A DNA stretch of 64,000 bases from Fimbriimonas sp. (GTDB taxonomy: Bacteria > Armatimonadota > Fimbriimonadia > Fimbriimonadales > Fimbriimonadaceae), in the NCBI GenBank assembly GCA_031292555.1, contig JARLGV010000056.1, forward strand, positions 62,001 to 126,000, in the 5' to 3' direction. The notes beneath the pieces were generated by a model. That model searched no databases, was not told where the DNA came from, and worked only from the letters and a program-made list of their open reading frames with translations. This document shows positions 7,601 through 14,532 of this stretch, one piece after another; the stretch's first letter is position 1, and the number at the start of each line of letters is the position of its first letter. The translations under genes were made by a program, and so were the position numbers.

Positions 7601-8980
7601 CAGTGGGACAACCGAACGTGGTCGGTGAATCCGGGACCCAACTTCAACAATTACGGCGACAACATGAACGGTCTGGTTCCAGGCTACGTGAAGCACGGCG
7701 AGGTTGCTTGGTTCGCATCGCATGACCACACGCCGACCGGAAACACCTACTACCAGTACACCTATCTATACAAGTACGGCATCGACATTCCGAAGGGAGT
7801 CACGTCCGTGACGTTCCCGAACGACGCGCATGTCAAGATTCTTGCGGCCAGCGTCGCGCGCAACACGCACGATCGGATCGCTCCTGTGCAGGCCCTCTGC
7901 GATACCCTTGCCGACCATTCGGGAGGTGGAGCTCCGAGCGTCACCCCCAATTCGGGAACGTTCACCGACTCGACCGAAGTTCGCATCGACCCGCCTCTGT
8001 ACTGGCACGGTGGGACGATTCACTATACGACCGACGGATCGACGCCGACCGCGTCGTCGCCGACCTATAAGGGACCATTTATGGTCAGCAATCCGACGAC
8101 GGTTTTGACGGTCCACGTCGACGTGGACGGCAAGACAAGCACGGTAGGCGGCGCAACGCTCATGGTGAACGACACCACACCCCCTTCGATCGTCGCCGCC
8201 AGCATAGCCAAGGAACTCGGGTTTGCCAAGGTGGTGTTCTCCGAACCGCTGGACAAGGCGAGTGCCGAGACGGTGGCTAATTACCGCCTCGACTCGAACG
8301 CCGAAATCGCTTCGGCCGAACTGGGCCCCGATCAGCGCACCGTCGAGTTGACGCTCGCCCACCCAACTGCCTCGCTGGAGCCGGATCGGCTCTCCGTCAG
8401 CGGGGTGAAGGATCGTGCCTCGACTCCCAATGTCGCCAAGGCGTCCGTCGACCTCAAGGTCCATGGCGCGGTGTTTACCAGCCCGGCCCTCGCACCTCAG
8501 GAGTCGCGCGTTTTCAGCCGCATTCAGGGCATGCCCGTGCACGGCGGCGATTCCTGGACGCTAAACCTGTTCTGCAAGATCGATGCCCAACCCGAGGACC
8601 GCGTGATGATCGCCGGCTTCGGTCGATCGATCGACGGTCAGACGGGTGCCGGCCGCTACTTCACGAAGTTCGCCCGGGGCATCAACTTCTGGGTCACCGG
8701 CCGCGACGTGGCGACCGACGTTCCGCTCGACCTCGGCAAGTGGCAGATGCTCACGGCGACGTACGACGGAACGACGATGAGGCTCTTCAAGAACGGCGAG
8801 AAGATCGCGGAGGAGACTGTCCAACTGGAAAATGACAGTAGCCAGGTTCGCGTCATGCCGCTCGACGCATGGGAGCGGGAGCGCCGGTTCGGGGGCGAGG
8901 TCCGCGACCTAACGGTCTGGGACATGGACTTGCCGCCGGCCGCCGTCAAGCGAATGTGGGAGGCGGGTCGAGACAAATGA
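4682..8980 (+). CDS. Secreted GH38 alpha-mannosidase with carbohydrate-binding and LamG-like C-terminal domains
   Basis: This 1432-residue protein has a signal peptide (residues 1-27, AAAFAASAQ). The GH38 catalytic domain shows the zinc-binding AHLD motif (His48, Asp50), NVPSGES, and the nucleophile Asp161 in PDCFGFPYSLP. The mid-domain and GH38 beta-sandwich domains follow to about residue 860. A further beta-sandwich rich in aromatic residues spans about 870-1070. Next is a chitobiase/hexosaminidase C-terminal-type domain (about 1080-1160, with IHYTTDGSTPT), an SbsA/Big_5-like Ig domain (about 1165-1250) and a LamG/concanavalin-like domain (about 1260-1432). Ordinary GH38 enzymes are about 800-1050 residues, so the C-terminal third is an accessory substrate-binding array. 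Known: GH38 enzymes remove terminal alpha-mannose with retention, using zinc. The gene diverges from the lacI operon across two operators and overlaps the next gene by four bases (ATGA). Confidence 0.95.
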   Translation: MAPKNLNRSLRIGTGFLAMAAAFAASAQTSQPIDLSKGHTLYVVPYAHLDTQWRWAYPQTIREYIKNTLTRNFALIDRYPHYIFNFSGSRRYEMMKEYYPDLYQKLIGYVKEGRWFPCGSSVDEDDANVPSGESIIRHILYGNHYFRREFGVASEEFMLPDCFGFPYSLPSILAHCGIKGFSTQKLTWGSAVGIPFKVGVWEGPDGKSVVAALDPGSYGGPVSEDLSQNTSWLARIQKTGDISGAYVDYHYYGTGDQGGAPNARSVDWMEKSVEGTGPVTVVSAKADDMFKALKPNQIAKMPRYKGELLLTAHSAGSISSEAFMKRSNRKSELLADAAEKASLAANLVGNTTYPSDRLYRAWDLVLGSQMHDMLPGTSIPKAYEFCWNDFLLAQNQFASIETDAVGAVAARLDTRGKGTPLIVYNPLSTARRDLVEATIPDSFRGGSVAVSGPNGKDETGQILARKDGMVTVAFQAEAPATGFAVYSVHAAAHPAPVKSDLKIDARHIENSRYRVTVNEAGDIASIVDKQTKREILKAPSRLEMQYENPSAYPAWNMDWDDAKLPPRDIVGGPAKFRIVERGPTRVVLEVERRAKGSKFVQDIRLTSGGDQVEVLNKIDWATRERALKASFPLTCGNPEATYDLQLGATRRGNNDPKKYEVPQHQWFDLTNTAGTYGVGILNDSKFASDKPNDDTVRLTLLYTPGVRGGTEDQATQDFGRHEILYAIAPHRGDWRVGQVPWKGKRLNQPLRAFVVTPHAGTLGKSFSLGSTSSNDVEIQALKKAEDSDEIVVRFREINGFGAKGVRVKFAQPVVSAREVNGQEMPIGPATISGGELVADVPAYSLKTYAIRLAKTKSEASVPPIVAQTLKLPFNADVVSTIAHPGDGEFVNHQSLAADQLPSTLTVDGVKFALGPKNDGAENAVAAHGQKISLPKGFNRLYLVAAADSDTAATFKLGKFSAPLVVQDWTGYVGQWDNRTWSVNPGPNFNNYGDNMNGLVPGYVKHGEVAWFASHDHTPTGNTYYQYTYLYKYGIDIPKGVTSVTFPNDAHVKILAASVARNTHDRIAPVQALCDTLADHSGGGAPSVTPNSGTFTDSTEVRIDPPLYWHGGTIHYTTDGSTPTASSPTYKGPFMVSNPTTVLTVHVDVDGKTSTVGGATLMVNDTTPPSIVAASIAKELGFAKVVFSEPLDKASAETVANYRLDSNAEIASAELGPDQRTVELTLAHPTASLEPDRLSVSGVKDRASTPNVAKASVDLKVHGAVFTSPALAPQESRVFSRIQGMPVHGGDSWTLNLFCKIDAQPEDRVMIAGFGRSIDGQTGAGRYFTKFARGINFWVTGRDVATDVPLDLGKWQMLTATYDGTTMRLFKNGEKIAEETVQLENDSSQVRVMPLDAWERERRFGGEVRDLTVWDMDLPPAAVKRMWEAGRDK

Positions 8981-10032
8981 CCCGAGCCGCCGCAACGAAG
9001 ATGCTGCTCCTCATCGGAGCGGCATCGATGTTGCACTCGCCGGCCCGCGCTCATCCGGCGAACATCCCGGTAGCCCGCGTCTCCGTCCAGGTCGACGGCA
9101 AGTTCGAAATGAGCTTCACTTTCGACATTCTTGCCTTCGTCCTCGACCAAACCCCCGAGTTGGTCCTCGACGCCCCGATGAACGCGTTGCTCGACGGGCC
9201 CTCGGCCGACCTCCAGAACCGGCTGAACGATGCGAAGTCGCGCTTTCAGGAGGAGTTATCGGTAGGCGGAGAGGCGCGGAACGGAACCATCGACTCCATC
9301 GATTGGCCCTCCGCCGCCGACATTCATCAGGCGATCGCCAACGGCCAATTGCCACGCCTTCCGGTTATGATGACCGCCACTCTCCACGGGCACATGAAGC
9401 CTGGAGTCCGAGAGATCTCGTTTCGATTCGCCGACGTGTTGGGTCCGATAGTGCTAAGCACCGAGTTCCCCTACCGTGAGCCCCAATCCGAGTCGCTCGA
9501 TGCCGGCGACTGGAGCCACGTTCTGACCATTCCTACTCAAACCGAAATCGATGCTGCTGCCGCAACGATGACGCCTCATCGTGCGACGCCCAAACCGGCC
9601 GGGCCCGTTCCCGGTGAAGCCGATGCGAAGCGGGCGATTCAGAGCCAATACAACCGATGGTCCAGGGCGTACATGGGCCATGACACCGACACCCTGTTCG
9701 CCATCCTGGCTCCCGGCTACACGATCAAGACGGCAAAGGGCGCCCTCATCACCCACGACGAGTACGAGGCGATGCTGAAGCTTCGGAAGCAGAAACACAG
9801 CGACACCACCCGCTATAGCACCGAGATCGTGCGGATCACGCTGAAAGGAAACGTCGCCGCCATCTGGTCGCGCGAGACCACGACCGACCCTGGCCTCGAC
9901 CAGATAACCGGCAAACCGAAGCCGGTCAGCTACCTGCACGACTACGTCGACCTCTGGGTCTACACCAACGGCAAATGGCTCCTAAAGAGCACCGCAACCC
10001 AAAAGGAAGTCGTCATCCCGACCAGCCATTAA
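8977..10032 (+). CDS. Secreted protein with C-terminal NTF2-like (DUF4440/SnoaL-type) domain
   Basis: This 351-residue protein has a signal peptide (MTRAAATKMLLLIGAASMLH..., cleavage near ARAHP). The ATG overlaps the TGA of the alpha-mannosidase gene (ATGA), so the two are translationally coupled; that start was preferred to one about 100 bases upstream inside the mannosidase. The first 180 residues form a domain I do not recognise; its opening resembles the extracytoplasmic part of HupE/UreJ-type proteins only loosely. Residues about 215-345 look like an NTF2-like fold of the DUF4440 kind: a long helix with YNRWSRAYMGHD, the segment LFAILAPGYTIKTAKG, and terminal strands with YVDLWVYTNGKWLLKSTATQ. 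Known: such domains bind small ligands or act as simple hydrolases or isomerases. No function can be assigned. Confidence 0.8.
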   Translation: MTRAAATKMLLLIGAASMLHSPARAHPANIPVARVSVQVDGKFEMSFTFDILAFVLDQTPELVLDAPMNALLDGPSADLQNRLNDAKSRFQEELSVGGEARNGTIDSIDWPSAADIHQAIANGQLPRLPVMMTATLHGHMKPGVREISFRFADVLGPIVLSTEFPYREPQSESLDAGDWSHVLTIPTQTEIDAAAATMTPHRATPKPAGPVPGEADAKRAIQSQYNRWSRAYMGHDTDTLFAILAPGYTIKTAKGALITHDEYEAMLKLRKQKHSDTTRYSTEIVRITLKGNVAAIWSRETTTDPGLDQITGKPKPVSYLHDYVDLWVYTNGKWLLKSTATQKEVVIPTSH

Positions 10033-10148
10033 TGTCCTGGCGTTACCGACGTCTTCAGCGGCGGCGATGTCGTGTCCGATTGCGCAGGAGCGTCCCGCCA
10101 CTGACAGGGCTTGTCCTTGTCCACATCTCGGTCGTGATGCGAACAACA

Positions 10149-10194
10149 GCGCCGAAGGCGCGGATCCATAGCAGCCTTGGGTGAAGCCCAAGGC
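10149..10194. repeat. Two-hairpin REP-like palindromic element
   Basis: Two perfect hairpins lie 12 bases apart: GCGCC-GAA-GGCGC (10149-10161) and GCCTTGGG-TGAAG-CCCAAGGC (10174-10194). A similarly built pair (CCGC-AAA-GCGG, then GCAGCCC-TGAAA-GGGC) occurs at 26476-26509, so this looks like a dispersed REP-type family. It lies in the leader of the YbjQ-repeat gene. Confidence 0.6.
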
Positions 10195-10225
10195 TCATAT
10201 GGGGATGCACGTTCGGCGCTACTAC

Positions 10226-11410
10226 ATGCACCCCATGACACCGCTGGTTCGTTCTATTGTTGTGGCAGTCAATACCGGCTTTTCTGGAAATGAGATCTAC
10301 TGTTTGGCGAAGAAGGAGATGGCGCCCGGCGAACTTGTCATCGGCAACAGCGTTTGTTCCATGGGGTTCGTGGGGACCATCGGGTCCGGGCTCCGAACAC
10401 TAACGGGTGGCGAGGTCGCCCAGGTTACCGAGATCGTTCACCAAGGGCGGCAAGCCGCTTTGGAGCGGATGACGGCGTGGAGCGACTTGAGGGGGGCGAT
10501 CGGGATCTCCGGCGTCACCACCGAGTTGGTTCAGCACGGCGGAAGCATGGAGTTCCTCAGCGTTGGCTCGGCGGTGCACCGCAAGGGATACATGGCGCCC
10601 AGCCTCGAATTCACTTCGTCGTCCGACGGACAAGAGCTGTATTGCCAGATCGACTCCGGGTTCAAACCGCTTCACTTCGCGTTCGGCAACGTCGCCTACT
10701 CAATCGGATTGGGTGGCGGCATCGCGGGAGCGTTCCGCGGGCTCGCGAAGGGCGAAATCAAGGAATACAGCGAGGTGTTCAATCACACGCGCCACCTTGC
10801 CCTCCAACGGATCCAAGCGGACGCCCGGAAGCACGGCGCAAACTGCGTGGCCGGCATCCGCACGTCGATCATCCCCTTCCAGGGCATGCAGGAGATGGTC
10901 ATGGTCGGCACCTCGGCTCGGCACGAGGCCTACCCGTCAGGATACGACACGGCGCCTGCCACCAGTGACCTGACTTGTGAGGAAACCTGGAACATGGCAA
11001 ATCTGGGTTACCTGCCGATCCGACTCGTTCTCGGCTGCTCGATCTACTCCATCGGCTTCGTCGGCGGAATCGCCGCCGCCTTCAAGTCGCTCGCACGGGG
11101 CGAAATCAGCGAGCTGACCAAGCTCGTATACGACGCACGCGAAAACGCCCTCCACCATATCGCACGGGATGCCGAGGAGTGCGGAGCCGACGATGTCGTC
11201 GGGATCAAGACCTACGTCTACTCACTCGGGAGCGGCATCATCGAGTTTCTCGCGATCGGCACCGCGGTCAAGAAGATGCCAAACGTGACGACGGTTTCCG
11301 ATTCCCTGCCTCCTCAAGCGGTCATGCGAGACAAGGACACCTTCATTAACACTGCTGAAACACTTCGCGGTCAGAACCTGAACGAGTCCAAGAAGGCGGG
11401 CGCGGGATAG
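10226..11410 (+). CDS. Triplicated YbjQ/UPF0145-domain protein
   Basis: About 394 residues, made of three tandem copies of the YbjQ (UPF0145, 'putative heavy-metal-binding') fold, about 90 residues each, at roughly 5-100, 125-220 and 250-340. Each has the family's strand-helix-strand pattern: a first strand, a Gly-rich turn (SMGFVGTIGSG; SIGLGGGIAGAF; SIGFVGGIAAAF), a long helix (EVFNHTRHLALQRI; KLVYDARENALHHI) with the following GAN/GADDVVGI, and a last strand ending in GTAVK or similar. Known: E. coli YbjQ is a single domain of about 107 residues that assembles as a ring-like oligomer; its function is unsettled. No signal peptide or membrane segment is seen. The start is uncertain: GTG 10181 lies in a hairpin, ATGs occur at 10199, 10205, 10226 and 10235, and none has a good ribosome site. 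Confidence 0.82.
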   Translation: MHPMTPLVRSIVVAVNTGFSGNEIYCLAKKEMAPGELVIGNSVCSMGFVGTIGSGLRTLTGGEVAQVTEIVHQGRQAALERMTAWSDLRGAIGISGVTTELVQHGGSMEFLSVGSAVHRKGYMAPSLEFTSSSDGQELYCQIDSGFKPLHFAFGNVAYSIGLGGGIAGAFRGLAKGEIKEYSEVFNHTRHLALQRIQADARKHGANCVAGIRTSIIPFQGMQEMVMVGTSARHEAYPSGYDTAPATSDLTCEETWNMANLGYLPIRLVLGCSIYSIGFVGGIAAAFKSLARGEISELTKLVYDARENALHHIARDAEECGADDVVGIKTYVYSLGSGIIEFLAIGTAVKKMPNVTTVSDSLPPQAVMRDKDTFINTAETLRGQNLNESKKAGAG

Positions 11411-11425
11411 AACGATCGGCTAAGA

Positions 11426-11487
11426 GCATGGCTCAAAAGCAAGGACGCCCCAAGCGCTGAGGCGTCCTTCTTGCTTTTGAGCCATGC
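11426..11487. terminator. Strong stem-loop terminator after the YbjQ-repeat gene
   Basis: The arms 11426-11449 and 11461-11487 are complementary over 24 base pairs with one 3-base bulge and an 11-base loop. The core GGACGCC...GGCGTCC is followed on the plus strand by the T-rich TTCTTGCTTTT, as in a Rho-independent terminator. It sits 16 bases after the stop codon. The A-rich left arm would give a U-rich run on the other strand too, so it may work both ways. Confidence 0.8.
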
Positions 11488-11557
11488 TGCGTTTAAAGTG
11501 AACAACGCTACTGGCAATCCAGCATTTCTATCGGGCAGCGAATTAACGATGGCGACG

Positions 11558-11595
11558 GGAGAGTGACAGTTGTATACTGCAAAATAGTACTCTCC
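11558..11595. promoter_or_regulatory. Candidate promoter with flanking inverted repeat upstream of the EAL gene
   Basis: A consensus-like -10 box TATACT (11573-11578) is framed by a 7-base inverted repeat, GGAGAGT (11558-11564) and ACTCTCC (11589-11595), spaced by 24 bases. No good -35 box is visible. The arrangement would suit a dimeric repressor over the promoter of the downstream c-di-GMP phosphodiesterase, but that is inference. Confidence 0.35.
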
Positions 11596-11686
11596 GATTC
11601 TAAGGTGACATGAAGGACCACGGCATCGCACAAGTGTGCACCTACGCAATCGCCACTGTGGAGGCGCAACTTGTTTTGGCCTGTCC

Positions 11687-13294
11687 ATGGGCCGGAAGCC
11701 GGGGAGCACCTTGAACAAGGCTTCCGCGATCTGGCTAGCGGTCGCGGTCGGAGCGCTTACGATCGCCATCCTGATCTTGGTTGCGATCCAGTTGGCCAAG
11801 CGAGAGAGCATCGAATCGGTCAGCGTGGTCGCCTCAACCATTTCGGGAGACGTGTTAAGACGGGCCGACGGGGCCGCCGACCAGATGTACGAGGGATACC
11901 GTCGACTTCAGTCATCGGGCGAACTCGATCCGTGTTCGGACCGAAGCATCGCCCTGATGCAGGACATCAGCCTCCGATCCTCCCAGATCCAATTAGTCGG
12001 CTTTGTAGCGAACAACCAGCTTCTATGCTCATCCATGGGACGGTACCGCCCAGGAATTCCCGTCGGCCCCGTCGACTACCACAGCAGCATGGGCACCAAC
12101 GTACGCTTGTCCGTCGAATTGCCCATGGCGCCCCATACCCGATTCCTCATGAACGATAAGCAAGGGTTCGCGATGGTCATGCATCCGGAAATCCCGATCA
12201 ACGTGATGGTGAACCAGCCGAAGATTTCGGTGGGAATCTTCTCGTACAGCACGGGCAAGGAGATCGTCGGGCGGGGAGAATTCGACCCCAAGTGGGCTCG
12301 ACTTCTGGGAAGCAACTTCCGCAAGACCCTCGTCACGAGTGGCGAGGTCGTTGCCCTGAGCCGGTCGCAGAAGTATGACTATGTCGCGTTCGCCGCACTG
12401 CCGGGAGCCCTCGTCGCGGCTCGCACCCGGGTATTCGCGCTAGTGATGGTGCCCATCGGGCTGGTCCTTGGACTGGCGCTCACCGTGAGCTTGGTGCTTG
12501 TGGGTAGGCAGCAACTCTCCTTCCCGGCCGTTATCCGAACAGCCATACGCAAGAAGGAGTTCTTCATGATGTATCAGCCGGTCGTCGACCTGCGGTCCGG
12601 GCAATGGACGGGCGTCGAGGCGCTGGTTCGCTGGAATCGAAGCGCCGGAGAAATCGTTCAGCCCCACCTCTTCATCCAAGCGGCGGAGGAGAGTGGAATG
12701 ATCACCAAGCTAACCCAGGAGGTGATCGGAATGGTTGCGCATGACGTGCTCGATTTGGTCAAAGAACATCCAGAGCTTTCGATCGCCCTGAACTTCTCGC
12801 GTGACGACCTTCACTCGGACGAGACGATATCCCGGCTCAAGAAGCTCCTGGCGGAATCTGGAATCCATCCTAACCAATTTATGGTGGAGATCTCGGAGCG
12901 GGGATTACTCAGTGCGGACGTCGCGGCCAAGATCATTCGGACCATCCGCGAGTTGGGGGTTCAGGTCGCGGTCGACGACTTCGGAACCGGATACTCCAGC
13001 CTGTCATACCTGACGACTCTGGACCTGGACTATCTGAAGATCGACAAAACGTTCATCGACACGATCGGCGTCGACACGGCTACCAGCGGTGTCATCCAGC
13101 ACATCATCGCCATCGCCAACTCGCTCAACCTCAAGATGATCGCCGAAGGAGTCGAGACAGAAGACCAGGTTAGCTACCTGCGCGAGCACGGCGTTCAGTT
13201 CGCCCAAGGCTGGATCTTCAGCCAGCCGATGACCATCGACGAATTCAGAACCGAGTTTGCCGCCCGGTCCCGAAACGCCTCGCATTCGGCCTAA
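11687..13294 (+). CDS. CSS-motif/EAL-domain cyclic-di-GMP phosphodiesterase
   Basis: This 535-residue protein has a transmembrane helix (about 9-33), a periplasmic CSS domain with Cys83 (DPCSD) and Cys114 in the name-giving LLCSSMG motif, a second membrane helix (about 245-268), and a cytoplasmic EAL domain from about 285. The catalytic signature E311-A-L, the segments NFSRDDL, EISERG and DDFGTGYSSLSYL, and the late EGVET with QGWIFSQP are all present, so it should be an active c-di-GMP hydrolase with no GGDEF partner domain. Known: CSS-EAL proteins such as E. coli PdeC (YjcC) are controlled by disulfide state of the two periplasmic cysteines. The start at 11687 was chosen to give a short basic N-terminus before the first helix; longer forms start at 11636. 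The gene converges on the sialidase, with one base between the stop codons. Confidence 0.92.
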   Translation: MGRKPGSTLNKASAIWLAVAVGALTIAILILVAIQLAKRESIESVSVVASTISGDVLRRADGAADQMYEGYRRLQSSGELDPCSDRSIALMQDISLRSSQIQLVGFVANNQLLCSSMGRYRPGIPVGPVDYHSSMGTNVRLSVELPMAPHTRFLMNDKQGFAMVMHPEIPINVMVNQPKISVGIFSYSTGKEIVGRGEFDPKWARLLGSNFRKTLVTSGEVVALSRSQKYDYVAFAALPGALVAARTRVFALVMVPIGLVLGLALTVSLVLVGRQQLSFPAVIRTAIRKKEFFMMYQPVVDLRSGQWTGVEALVRWNRSAGEIVQPHLFIQAAEESGMITKLTQEVIGMVAHDVLDLVKEHPELSIALNFSRDDLHSDETISRLKKLLAESGIHPNQFMVEISERGLLSADVAAKIIRTIRELGVQVAVDDFGTGYSSLSYLTTLDLDYLKIDKTFIDTIGVDTATSGVIQHIIAIANSLNLKMIAEGVETEDQVSYLREHGVQFAQGWIFSQPMTIDEFRTEFAARSRNASHSA

Positions 13295-13295
13295 A

Positions 13296-14480
13296 TCAGG
13301 GCATCGTGGGCCGCCACTCTCCGTAGCGAATGCGATACCCCTCCCTTCCTCCGCCGAGATCGGAGACCTGTTCGAACAGGATGCCGATCCGTCCACCGGG
13401 CAACGGACAAAGGTTACTGTAGGCGAAAGAATCGGGTGCGATCACGCCGGCGGGAACCCACGTTGTGCCGCAATCCGAAGACAGCCGCAGAGTGCCGTTG
13501 CGTCGGGTCTTTGGGTCGTTAGGGTTCGAGAACGCCAGCAGATCGGGCTTGAAGCTCAGTCGAACGATTGAACCCATGCAGACCGGATCGACCAGGTCGG
13601 GGCGCGGCGTCGCTTCGCTCCAGGTAGCGCCCCCGTCCAGGCTTCGGCACTGAAGCCGGAAGCGCCCCTTCGCTTGGTTTCGGCAGTTCATCAGGATCGA
13701 ACCGTCGGCAAGTTCGGCGATCTGCGTTTCGTTCGGCTGGAGATCCGGCCCCTTTGGCGCAACGGTTCCCCGCTGCCAGGTCCTGCCGTGGTCGTCGCTG
13801 AAGACGGCGAACACGTCGTACTTACCGCCACCACCTCCGTTCAGTGGAAACACCATCCGTCCTCGGTGAGGACCACGCGTCAGTTCGATTCCGATGCCGG
13901 GCCCGCTCGCGTCCGATCGATCGTTTGAGGCCTTGGCCTCGGCACTGATGTCTCGGGGCGCGCTCCAAGACCGGCCATCGTCGTCGCTGAAGGTCAGGTA
14001 CGTTAGGCAGGAGCGCTCTCGGCTCAAACCCGGCTCGGCGGTCATCTCGTTGAGACCGGCCGGATACCGCTGATACATCAGCCACACCCGTCCCTGGCGT
14101 GTCGGCAAGACGCACGGGTTGTTCAGCGAGTTCGGCTCGTCACGTTCGACGACCTGCAACGGCCCCCAAGCCTTGGAACGGCTTGCACGCCTCCGCAAGA
14201 CGAGCACGTTCGACGCTTGGTCGCTCACCGATCGACGCCCTTCGGCAAACGCCAGAAGAGTCCCCTTCGCCGTTCGGCAGATCGCCGGAATTCGAAACGT
14301 GTCGTACGGGACTGAGACGTCCATTCGACCGCTCACAAACACATCTTGAAAGTCGGCGGATATCGGCGCCGGCAGCAGGGATAGGAGCATGTCCCGATTA
14401 TGAAACGCCCATTCGTCCCAAGGCTGATCCGGTTCACAGCTTTCGATACCGAAAGCCATTTTCGGGTCGAACGCAGACAT
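13296..14480 (-). CDS. GH33-type exo-alpha-sialidase (BNR/Asp-box six-bladed propeller)
   Basis: This 394-residue protein carries the sialidase FRIP motif (FRIPAI, about residue 65) and several Asp boxes: SDDDGRSW, SDDHGRTW, SLDGGATW and the degenerate SSDCGTTW. NPNDP and the final YSNLCPLP region match the part of GH33 propellers that holds the catalytic Tyr/Glu pair and the third Arg. The start at 14480 (MSAFDPK) leaves 52 bases to the divergent beta-galactosidase; an upstream extension of the frame reads antisense through that gene and was discarded. No signal peptide is visible, so it may be cytosolic or exported in another way. Known: GH33 enzymes remove terminal sialic acid, or KDO/DHA-type sugars in pectin-degrading relatives. 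The true substrate cannot be told from sequence. Confidence 0.87.
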   Translation of the reverse strand: MSAFDPKMAFGIESCEPDQPWDEWAFHNRDMLLSLLPAPISADFQDVFVSGRMDVSVPYDTFRIPAICRTAKGTLLAFAEGRRSVSDQASNVLVLRRRASRSKAWGPLQVVERDEPNSLNNPCVLPTRQGRVWLMYQRYPAGLNEMTAEPGLSRERSCLTYLTFSDDDGRSWSAPRDISAEAKASNDRSDASGPGIGIELTRGPHRGRMVFPLNGGGGGKYDVFAVFSDDHGRTWQRGTVAPKGPDLQPNETQIAELADGSILMNCRNQAKGRFRLQCRSLDGGATWSEATPRPDLVDPVCMGSIVRLSFKPDLLAFSNPNDPKTRRNGTLRLSSDCGTTWVPAGVIAPDSFAYSNLCPLPGGRIGILFEQVSDLGGGREGYRIRYGEWRPTMP

Positions 14481-14532
14481 TCTGCCGGTAGACTTTCGCT
14501 GATCTTTCGGATACGACAGACCGTTTACTGCC

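Noticed and set aside
6140-7729. Second long minus-strand frame (529 codons) inside the alpha-mannosidase
   Set aside because: Same reason: antisense shadow without domain or ribosome site.
10033-10225. tRNA or small RNA gene in the hairpin-rich gap
   Set aside because: The two hairpins do not form a cloverleaf and no CCA end or T-loop sequence is present; a REP-type repeat explains them.
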